DNA of 20,444 bases. It comes from SZUA-592 sp041556555 (GTDB lineage Bacteria > Pseudomonadota > Gammaproteobacteria > Eutrophobiales > Eutrophobiaceae). A model generated the notes under the pieces. It had not been told where the DNA came from. It was given only the letters and a program-made list of their open reading frames with translations, and did not search any database. The number at the start of each line of letters is the position of its first letter. Within the stretch, counting starts at the first letter, position 1. The position numbers and the translations under genes are program-made. Of the stretch, positions 7,217-13,636 are shown piece after piece. The stretch spans positions 1-20,444 of the forward strand of contig JBFFIE010000039.1 of NCBI GenBank assembly GCA_041556555.1, in the 5' to 3' direction.

Positions 7217-7933
7217 CTAACCAGCTCGGGCACAGACCCACGCCTCAACCCGACGGGCACCGACCCGTTTTAACTCGTAAGCCGCCTCGCGCAGCGTGGC
7301 GCCCGTGGTCATCACATCGTCCAGCAACACCACGTAACGGTAGCGTCCGGACCATTCGCCCTGGAATTCAAAGGCACATTTGACGTTCCGACGCCGCCGC
7401 CGCCTGTTCAGGCCTGATTGCGGCGGTGTGTGCCTGTTTCGGATCAGACCGTCTCTATGCACGGGTATCTCCAAGGCGTCAGCTACGGCCTGGGCCAGCA
7501 GGCTGGCCTGATTATAGCCGCGGGATCGCAGCCGGGCCCGGTGGAGGGGAATGGGCAGGATCATATCGGGTAACTCGATTAGCCCGCTTTCAAACATAAC
7601 CTTGAAGGCATCAGCGAAGATACGGGCCACGCCGGTGCGGTCGTTGAATTTAAAGGCCTGGATGATCCGGTTCATGGGATAGTCATAACGATAGGGGGCC
7701 ACGACGTGATCCAGCACCGGTACCGGTTCGTTCAAACAGTCGGCACAGAACATACCCCCGGTATCGGGCATGGCGCAGGACGGGCAGGCATTATCATTGC
7801 GCGGTAGATCCTTGAAACAGCCGTGACAAATGGGACCGGGTTCTACACGACAAAGAAAGCAGCTGCCGGCTGCACCATGGCGATTAATTAACCACCGGTA
7901 AAGTTTTGAGACCCGGCCTGACTTGACTGCCAT
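7217..7933 (-). CDS. ComF/GntX-family phosphoribosyltransferase-like protein
   Basis: The 238-residue protein has a cysteine-rich N-terminus with four CxxC pairs (C25/C28, C36/C39, C50/C53, C63/C66), likely zinc-binding, followed by a phosphoribosyltransferase fold: FKFNDRTG (94-101), RSRGYNQASLLA (137-148) and the PRPP-binding loop VLLDDVMTTGATL (202-214). This is the architecture of ComF, needed for DNA uptake in naturally competent bacteria, and of E. coli GntX, important for growth on DNA. The reaction is unknown. There is a run of six arginines near residues 177-182. The start is ATG 7933; a TTG at 7960 would add nine residues. It converges on gyrB with a 4-bp gap and diverges from bioB, with 47 bp between start codons. 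Beside bio genes it is probably just a neighbour, as in many gammaproteobacteria. Confidence 0.9.
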   Translation of the reverse strand: MAVKSGRVSKLYRWLINRHGAAGSCFLCRVEPGPICHGCFKDLPRNDNACPSCAMPDTGGMFCADCLNEPVPVLDHVVAPYRYDYPMNRIIQAFKFNDRTGVARIFADAFKVMFESGLIELPDMILPIPLHRARLRSRGYNQASLLAQAVADALEIPVHRDGLIRNRHTPPQSGLNRRRRRRNVKCAFEFQGEWSGRYRYVVLLDDVMTTGATLREAAYELKRVGARRVEAWVCARAG

Positions 7934-7980
7934 GTCGTTCAGTGTACTCTCCCTGTTCAATCTTCATCCGGATCTTGCCC

Positions 7981-8952
7981 ATGCAGAACCCTCAGACAAG
8001 TGTAACAGAGACCCTCCGCCATGACTGGAGTGAAACAGAAGTCCTGGACCTGTTTGCCTTGCCCCTGAACGATCTGATATTCCAGGCACAGTCATGGTAC
8101 CGTCAGTTTTTTGATCCCAACGCCATTCAACTCAGCACCCTCTTGAACATCAAGACCGGCGGCTGCCCCGAGGACTGTGCCTATTGCCCACAAAGCGCCC
8201 GCTATCATACTGGACTTAATGCCGAGCCGCTGTTGGATCCGGAAGCAGTGAAAGCGGCCGCGATTGAGGCAAAACAAAAAGGCGCCAGCCGATTTTGCAT
8301 GGGGGCCGCCTGGCGCAGCCCGAAAGACCGCGACCTGGACCAGGTTATCGATATGATCGCCGTGGTCAAATCGGTGGGCCTTGAAACCTGTGCCACACTC
8401 GGCATGTTGACGGAAAATCAAGCCAGGCGTCTGCAGGCCGCCGGCCTGGATTTCTATAATCACAATCTGGACTCGTCGGAAACATTCTATGAGACCATCA
8501 TTTCCACTCGCGCCTATCAGGATCGACTGGATACCCTGGAAGCGGTGCGTGCTTCAGGTATGAGCGTTTGTTGTGGTGGCATTGTCGGTATGGGGGAGAG
8601 CCTCCATGACCGCGCCCAGATGTTAATTACCCTGGCCAATATGCCCAGGCACCCCGAAAGTGTGCCGATTAATCTACTGGTGAAGGTTGAAGGCACACCG
8701 CTACAGGACGAACCCGAACTGGATCCCTTTGCCATGGTGCGCATGATTGCAGTCACCCGAATCATGATGCCAGCCTCCTATGTGCGACTGTCAGCAGGAC
8801 GCACGGAGATGAACGACGAGTGCCAGGCCTTGTGTTTCCTTGCTGGCGCAAACTCGGTGTTCTATGGAGAGAGACTGTTAACGACGGACAACCCGGAATT
8901 TCGTCGCGATCAATCCCTGTTTGCACGCCTGGGCTTGAAGCCTTTGCAATGA
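7981..8952 (+). CDS. bioB: Biotin synthase
   Basis: BioB is a radical SAM enzyme that inserts sulfur into dethiobiotin. The 323-residue protein has the radical SAM cluster motif CPEDCAYC with C62, C66 and C69. The [2Fe-2S] cluster ligands appear as C106 (SRFCMGAAW), C137 (LETCATLG), C197 (MSVCCGG) and R269 (RLSAGR). The segments YYCP-type QSARYHTG and YNHNLD (159-164) are also conserved. I use ATG 7981 (MQNPQTSVTE); an upstream in-frame start at 7942 would add 13 residues overlapping the comF leader. Only a weak GGA-type ribosome site is visible. It heads the operon bioB-bioF-bioC-bioD with a 25-bp gap to bioF. No BirA-type operator is recognisable in the short upstream gap. Confidence 0.98.
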   Translation: MQNPQTSVTETLRHDWSETEVLDLFALPLNDLIFQAQSWYRQFFDPNAIQLSTLLNIKTGGCPEDCAYCPQSARYHTGLNAEPLLDPEAVKAAAIEAKQKGASRFCMGAAWRSPKDRDLDQVIDMIAVVKSVGLETCATLGMLTENQARRLQAAGLDFYNHNLDSSETFYETIISTRAYQDRLDTLEAVRASGMSVCCGGIVGMGESLHDRAQMLITLANMPRHPESVPINLLVKVEGTPLQDEPELDPFAMVRMIAVTRIMMPASYVRLSAGRTEMNDECQALCFLAGANSVFYGERLLTTDNPEFRRDQSLFARLGLKPLQ

Positions 8953-8977
8953 GCCTAGCTTAACCGGCTGTCTTGCC

Positions 8978-10162
8978 GTGTCTGTCCTTCCCACCGCATT
9001 TCAAAAAGTGCTGGACGAACAGTACCGGAAGCGAGCTTCCCAAAACCTGGTGCGAGAACGACGCCCGCGTGAGGAAGGAACTCTACCGCTGGCGAAAGTA
9101 AATGGTCGGACGCTCATTAATTTCTGCGGAAATGATTACCTCGGGCTTTCTGCACATGAGACTGTTATCAATGCTGCCAAGACCGCGCTTGATACATTCG
9201 GTTTTGGCAGTGGTGCATCACAACTGGTCAGTGGTTATACCACGCTGCACAGGCAACTTGAGGAAACGCTCGCAGCGAAAACAGGACGAGATCGTGCCCT
9301 GGTTTTTTCTACTGGATACATGGCCAACCAGGCGATCATCAACAGTCTTATGGGCCGTGGTGATCTGGTGGTCGGTGATCGATTTAATCATGCTTCAATG
9401 ATTGATGCCGCCATGATTTCTCGTGCCAGGTTCAAACGTTACCCGCATTGTGATACCAGTATGCTGACTACCTTGCTGAATCAACACAATAAGGGCAAAA
9501 AAATGATCGTAACCGATACGGTGTTCAGCATGGACGGCGACATCGCGCCCCTGGCGGAATTAAGTGCGATCGGAAAACAACAAGAGGCAATCCTTGTGGT
9601 TGATGATGCGCATGGGTTCGGTGTGTTGGGCAAGAGCGGGGGCGGTACGCTTGAGGAGCAGGACCTGGGACAGGTCGACGTGCCATTAATGATGGCAACC
9701 TTTGGTAAGGCGTTGGGCGGCTTCGGCGCCTTTGTAGCCGGTGATGATGATTTGATTGAGGCCCTCATGCAAACCTCCCGGACACTGATTTACACCACGG
9801 CACCACCACCGGCCATTGCAGCGGCGGCCCTGGCCGCGCTCGAACTGCTCGAGACAGAGTCCTGGCGCCGGACAAAATTGCGGGAACTGATTACTCAGTT
9901 TATCCACGGCGCAGGGGAACGGGGCATCCCGTTGAGCAAGTCGGTTACCGCCATTCAACCGATTATCCTGGGTTCGGCAGATGCCTCTATGAATGCCAGT
10001 CAGTACTTGTTTGAACAGGGCTTCTGGGTTGCGCCGATTCGTCCACCAACTGTGCCACCAGGAACCAGCCGCTTGCGGGTCACGCTCAGTGCGGGCCATG
10101 AGCCCGCACAGGTAGATGCCCTGCTCGAAAGCCTGGCTGCAGCACTGGAACAACGTAGATAA
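8978..10162 (+). CDS. bioF: 8-amino-7-oxononanoate synthase
   Basis: BioF is a pyridoxal-phosphate enzyme of the alpha-oxoamine synthase family that condenses pimeloyl-ACP (or -CoA) with L-alanine. The 394 residues show NFCGNDYLGLS (48-58), FGSGASQLVSGYTTLHRQLE (76-95), VDDAHGFGVLG (208-218; D and H contact PLP) and the Schiff-base lysine K244 in TFGKALGGFGAF. The start is GTG 8978 (MSVLPTAFQKVLDEQYRKR); no clear Shine-Dalgarno is present, so it may depend on coupling to bioB. Length is near the E. coli 384. It is followed by a 35-bp AT-rich spacer with two short palindromes, then bioC. Confidence 0.97.
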   Translation: MSVLPTAFQKVLDEQYRKRASQNLVRERRPREEGTLPLAKVNGRTLINFCGNDYLGLSAHETVINAAKTALDTFGFGSGASQLVSGYTTLHRQLEETLAAKTGRDRALVFSTGYMANQAIINSLMGRGDLVVGDRFNHASMIDAAMISRARFKRYPHCDTSMLTTLLNQHNKGKKMIVTDTVFSMDGDIAPLAELSAIGKQQEAILVVDDAHGFGVLGKSGGGTLEEQDLGQVDVPLMMATFGKALGGFGAFVAGDDDLIEALMQTSRTLIYTTAPPPAIAAAALAALELLETESWRRTKLRELITQFIHGAGERGIPLSKSVTAIQPIILGSADASMNASQYLFEQGFWVAPIRPPTVPPGTSRLRVTLSAGHEPAQVDALLESLAAALEQRR

Positions 10163-10197
10163 TAAGTACTTACTTGCAATAAAAGCTTTAATTACAA
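10163..10197. other. AT-rich bioF-bioC spacer with two palindromes
   Basis: The spacer contains the perfect palindromes TAAGTACTTA (10163-10172) and AAAGCTTT (10182-10189), and no Shine-Dalgarno sequence before the bioC ATG. In Pseudomonas bio operons bioH lies at this position; here nothing is encoded. Neither palindrome looks like a terminator. Confidence 0.4.
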
Positions 10198-11058
10198 ATG
10201 CTCCCACATGAGAAGCAACAGATTGTGCAAGGTTTCAACCGTGCCGCCAGTGAATACGATAAGCACGCTGTCTTGCAACGTACGGTGTGTGAACGCCTGC
10301 TTTCGCGTCTCGATTATCTGAGGCTTAGCCCGGAATTGGTCGTTGACCTCGGATCAGGCACGGGTGAGGCGGCACGAGCAATCGCCCGCCGATTTCGAAA
10401 ATGCCGCATTCTGCAAACGGAACTGTCGCCCGAAATGATTCGGGCAGCCCGCAAAAAACGGCCAAGGTTCTTTTCGCCGCACCATTATTTGTTGGCTGAT
10501 ATGGAGCAATTGCCCCTAGCTGACAGCACGATGGATCTGGTGTTTTCCTCGCTGACCCTGCAATGGAGCCGGGATCCCGATCGGGTATTCTCGGAAATTC
10601 AGCGCGTGCTGAAACCGGATGGACTGTTTCTGTTTTCGACACTGGGACCAGATACCCTGAAGGAACTGCGTGAGAGCTGGGCGGAAGCAGATACCAGGCC
10701 CCATGTGAATACCTTTCTCGATATGCATGATCTTGGTGACGGCCTGGTCCGTGCGGGACTGGAAGACGTTGTCATGGATGTCGAGATTATTACCATGAAA
10801 TACACAGACTGTTTTCAATTGCTGCGCGATCTCAAAGTGGTCGGTGCCAACAGCCTGCTGACCGGTCGTACCAGCGGTCTCACGGGCAAGGGCGTCATGA
10901 ATCGGATGATGGATGCCTATGAGTCCTATCGTGAGGAGGGGTTCTTGCCCGCTACATACGAAGTGGTTTATGGCCACGCTCGCAAACCACTGCATCCCCG
11001 GACACAAACTGAGGTCACCATCAGTGTCGACAGCTTGCGCAGAAACCTGAAAAAATAA
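10198..11058 (+). CDS. bioC: Malonyl-[ACP] O-methyltransferase BioC
   Basis: BioC methylates the free carboxyl of malonyl-ACP with S-adenosylmethionine, so that fatty-acid synthesis can extend it to pimeloyl-ACP methyl ester. The 286-residue protein has the BioC N-terminal motif VQGFNRAASEYDKHAVLQ (10-27), the SAM-binding motif VVDLGSGTGEA (48-58), a post-motif DMEQLPLADSTMDLVFSSLT block and a C-terminal region with LLRDLKVVGANSL typical of BioC rather than general methyltransferases. It starts at ATG 10198 with no visible Shine-Dalgarno. Its stop overlaps the bioD start (TAATG). An esterase such as BioH must later remove the methyl group; none is in this cluster. Confidence 0.96.
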   Translation: MLPHEKQQIVQGFNRAASEYDKHAVLQRTVCERLLSRLDYLRLSPELVVDLGSGTGEAARAIARRFRKCRILQTELSPEMIRAARKKRPRFFSPHHYLLADMEQLPLADSTMDLVFSSLTLQWSRDPDRVFSEIQRVLKPDGLFLFSTLGPDTLKELRESWAEADTRPHVNTFLDMHDLGDGLVRAGLEDVVMDVEIITMKYTDCFQLLRDLKVVGANSLLTGRTSGLTGKGVMNRMMDAYESYREEGFLPATYEVVYGHARKPLHPRTQTEVTISVDSLRRNLKK

Positions 11059-11753
11059 TGCCTGATCCCCGGCCTCATGGCTTTTTCATTACGGCAACGG
11101 ACACCGAGGTTGGCAAGACCTGGTGTACGCTGGCACTGATGCAGGCCTTTCAGTCGGCGGGGCATCGAGTGGCCGGTATGAAACCAGTGGCCAGCGGCTG
11201 CCAAGCCATCAACGGTCAATTGCAGAATGACGATGCCTTGTTGCTTCAGCAACAATCCAGTCGTAACTATGACTATTCCGTGGTCAATCCATTCGCTTTC
11301 TTGCCGCCAATCGCCCCGCACATTGCCGCAGCAATCGATGGCAAAATCATTGATCTCGATCTCGTACAACAATACTTTACCCGGCTGGCAGGTGAGAATG
11401 ATACGGTGCTGGTGGAGGGCATTGGCGGCTGGCGGGTGCCACTCAGTAACGGTCAAACACTCGCTGATCTGGTGCGGGCATTGAAGTTGCCCGTGATCCT
11501 TGTGGTCGGACTGCGCCTCGGCTGTATCAGTCATGCTCTCCTGACGGTGGAGGCGATCTGCGCAGACGATATTAGTTTGGCAGGTTGGGTTGCAAACCAT
11601 TGTCAGGCAGACTACGCCAGCGAAGAAGCCACCTTAACTACCTTGTCGCAGGCAATACCAGCGCCGTTGCTTGGCGTATTGCCCTGGCTGCCCGGGCTTG
11701 AGGTCAAGCAGTTGGCTGCTCATTTGAACCTGAAGTTACTGCCGCCCAGGTGA
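11058..11753 (+). CDS. bioD: Dethiobiotin synthase
   Basis: BioD uses ATP and CO2 to close the ureido ring of 7,8-diaminononanoate, giving dethiobiotin. The 231 residues contain the P-loop TATDTEVGKT (12-21), the catalytic KPVASG with K42, and VEGIGGWRVPL (119-129). The position after VEG is isoleucine where I would expect alanine (VEGAGG). Also seen are VVGLRLGCISHALLT and AGWVANHC. The ATG overlaps the bioC stop by one base, a clear sign of translational coupling. It is the last bio gene, and 140 bp without a gene follow before the oxidase cluster. bioA, which makes the substrate, is not here. Confidence 0.97.
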   Translation: MPDPRPHGFFITATDTEVGKTWCTLALMQAFQSAGHRVAGMKPVASGCQAINGQLQNDDALLLQQQSSRNYDYSVVNPFAFLPPIAPHIAAAIDGKIIDLDLVQQYFTRLAGENDTVLVEGIGGWRVPLSNGQTLADLVRALKLPVILVVGLRLGCISHALLTVEAICADDISLAGWVANHCQADYASEEATLTTLSQAIPAPLLGVLPWLPGLEVKQLAAHLNLKLLPPR

Positions 11754-11893
11754 ACTCCTGTGGTAAACGGGCGCAATACTTGCCAAAAACCGCAGAAATA
11801 AGGCATATTCATATATTGGAGCCCTTAAAATATCCGAGTTGTAGATCAAAACTATAAATAATAATGAGGGGATAAAGCTCCCGGAGTACTAGC
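11754..11893. other. Gene-free region before the oxidase cluster
   Basis: This 140-bp stretch between bioD and the DUF2244 gene becomes strongly AT-rich near 11800-11865 and should hold the promoter for the oxidase operon. TTGCCA at 11780-11785 with CATATT at 11804-11809 (18-bp spacer) is one weak pair; I do not consider it proven. No hairpin terminator for bioD is visible. Confidence 0.35.
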
Positions 11894-12382
11894 TTGGTTT
11901 ACCGTATTGATGGCGATGATAAGGCCCTGACGGGTTTTGTGGTGAAACCTAATCAGGCGATGTCATGGCGCACACAGATGTACATTTATTTTGGTATTGC
12001 CGCTATAACCATCTCTATCGGGGTCGTGTTTTTTGTTAATGGACTAACGCTGATCCTGCCGTTTTCCGGATTGGAAATCATGCTGTTGGGAATCGCCTTG
12101 TACCTGACTGCCTGGCGCAGTGAGATGCAGGAGGTGATATCGATCAGTGAGGCAGAGATCGTCATTGAGCGGGGACGAAAGCAGCCGGAGAGCCGGCATG
12201 TATTCCAGAGGCCCTGGACAAAACTAGTATTAGAGCGATCGAGGAATAATTGGTATCCTAGCCGACTGCTCGTTTGCTCTCACAATGAGCAGGTGGAAAT
12301 CGGGAAATTCCTCAACGAGCAAGAACGCCAAGGGCTGGCTGAATTACTGGACCAGACCCTGATGAAAAATACTGAAAATTAA
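11894..12382 (+). CDS. DUF2244-family membrane protein preceding coxB
   Basis: The 162-residue protein has two adjacent transmembrane segments (about 28-50 and 53-71) followed by a soluble domain with an EAEIVIERGRK-like stretch and LEVxxxR-type RPWTKLVLE. This layout, with FVVKPNQAMSWR just before the first helix, fits DUF2244, a family often encoded next to cytochrome oxidase genes; its function is unknown to me. The start is TTG 11894, supported by CGGAG at 11882-11886; an in-frame stop at 11873 rules out a longer form, and the next ATG (codon 23) would lose the conserved N-terminal stretch. It precedes coxB by 52 bp and probably shares its transcript. A role in oxidase assembly is inferred from context only. 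Confidence 0.75.
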   Translation: MVYRIDGDDKALTGFVVKPNQAMSWRTQMYIYFGIAAITISIGVVFFVNGLTLILPFSGLEIMLLGIALYLTAWRSEMQEVISISEAEIVIERGRKQPESRHVFQRPWTKLVLERSRNNWYPSRLLVCSHNEQVEIGKFLNEQERQGLAELLDQTLMKNTEN

Positions 12383-12434
12383 ATTCACTAATTTTAGAAC
12401 CAATAAGTCTTTTAATATTGCCGAGGATTGCTTC

Positions 12435-13577
12435 ATGTTTGTTAAAAAGCTGAAAGAGGGCGTGATTGGGGCTGTAACAATGATTTCATTGTTATGGGCA
12501 GGGACAGTGAGTGCAGAATGGGGATTAAATATGACGCCTGGCGTTACTCCCATCAGCCGCGAAGTCTATGACCTGCATATGCTGATTCTTTATATTGTGA
12601 CCGCGATTGGCATCATCGTTTTCGGCGTGATGTTCTGGTCCATGATTCATCACCGCAAGTCCAAAGGGGCAGTCGCCCAACAATTTCACCACAACACCTT
12701 TGCAGAAATTGCCTGGACCATCATCCCGGTCCTGATCCTGGTTGCCATGGCAATCCCCGCCACCAAGACATTAATCAAGATGGAGCAAACTGGTGATGCA
12801 GAGATCACGGTCAAGATCACCGGTTACCAGTGGAAATGGAAATACGATTATCTTGAAGAAGGGCTGAGTTTTTACAGTGTGCTTGCCCAGGATAGCAACG
12901 AGGCCAGGCAGAGGGGATCAGGCATCGATCCCGCCAGCGTCGAACATTACCTGTTGAATGTCGATGAACCCGTTGTTCTTCCGGTCGGCAAAAAAGTGCG
13001 TCTGCTGACCACGGCCGCAGACGTCATCCACGCATGGTGGGTGCCGGCTCTGGGCTGGAAGCGTGATGCCATCCCCGGTTTTATCAATGACAACTGGGCT
13101 GTGATTGAAGAGCCCGGTACCTATCGTGGGCAATGTGCCGAACTTTGCGGCAAGGACCATGGATTTATGCCTATCGTTCTGAAAGCAGTACCTGAAGCAG
13201 AATACGTTGCCTGGGTGGAAGAAAAGAAAGCCGAGGCCGAAGCCCGTGCGGCAAGCAGCGATAAGGAATACAGCATGGAAGAACTGATGGCGAACGGTGA
13301 GGATCTTTATAATAAAAACTGTGCCGCCTGCCATATGGCAAATGGGCAGGGTGTCCCCGGTACGTTCCCGTCATTGATCGAAAGCCAGTTAACAACGACT
13401 CCGGAAGGCCTGGCGGAACATATTAACCGAATAATCAATGGCAAAGGTTTGATGCCAGCCTTTGGTGAGCAGCTTAGTGATGCTGACATTGCTGCAGTTG
13501 TCACTTATGAAAGAAACGCCTGGGGTATCGACACTGGTGACATTGTTCAACCGGCCGACATCAAGGCAGCCAGATAA
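12435..13577 (+). CDS. coxB: Cytochrome c oxidase subunit II with fused cytochrome c domain
   Basis: CoxB receives electrons from cytochrome c and passes them through a binuclear CuA centre to subunit I. The 380-residue precursor has a signal peptide ending near VSA (25-27), two helices (about 46-70 and 93-113) and a periplasmic cupredoxin domain. CuA ligands are H199, C234, E236, C238, H242 and M245 (CAELCGKDHGFM); the aromatic stretch YQWKWKY (131-137) leads to CuA. An extra C-terminal domain has a heme c motif CAACH (296-300) and likely axial methionine M340 (GLMPAFG), as in caa3-type oxidases. A Lys/Glu/Ala-rich linker (about 261-280) joins the two. GAGG lies 8 bp before the ATG. It starts the core coxB-coxA-ctaG-coxC run. 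Confidence 0.97.
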   Translation: MFVKKLKEGVIGAVTMISLLWAGTVSAEWGLNMTPGVTPISREVYDLHMLILYIVTAIGIIVFGVMFWSMIHHRKSKGAVAQQFHHNTFAEIAWTIIPVLILVAMAIPATKTLIKMEQTGDAEITVKITGYQWKWKYDYLEEGLSFYSVLAQDSNEARQRGSGIDPASVEHYLLNVDEPVVLPVGKKVRLLTTAADVIHAWWVPALGWKRDAIPGFINDNWAVIEEPGTYRGQCAELCGKDHGFMPIVLKAVPEAEYVAWVEEKKAEAEARAASSDKEYSMEELMANGEDLYNKNCAACHMANGQGVPGTFPSLIESQLTTTPEGLAEHINRIINGKGLMPAFGEQLSDADIAAVVTYERNAWGIDTGDIVQPADIKAAR

Positions 13578-13636
13578 TCCTATTCATTAACTGAATTAAT
13601 ATTTATTTGTCGAAGATATAATAAGAGGATAGACAG

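Noticed and set aside
7933..7960. Longer comF from TTG 7960
   Set aside because: It adds nine unconserved residues and would leave only 20 bp to the bioB start; ATG 7933 has a GGGAGA sequence about 13 nt upstream. Not excluded.
7942..7980. Longer bioB from 7942
   Set aside because: The extra 13 residues overlap the comF start region; MQNPQTSVTE at 7981 is the better match to BioB N-termini.
9899..9907. TTATCCACG in bioF as a DnaA box
   Set aside because: An isolated one-mismatch site in a coding region, expected by chance.
11758..11904. TGGTAAAC near 11760 and GGTTTACC near 11897 as a BirA-type operator
   Set aside because: The halves are about 130 bp apart, lie after bioD rather than before bioB, and differ from the BirA half-site.
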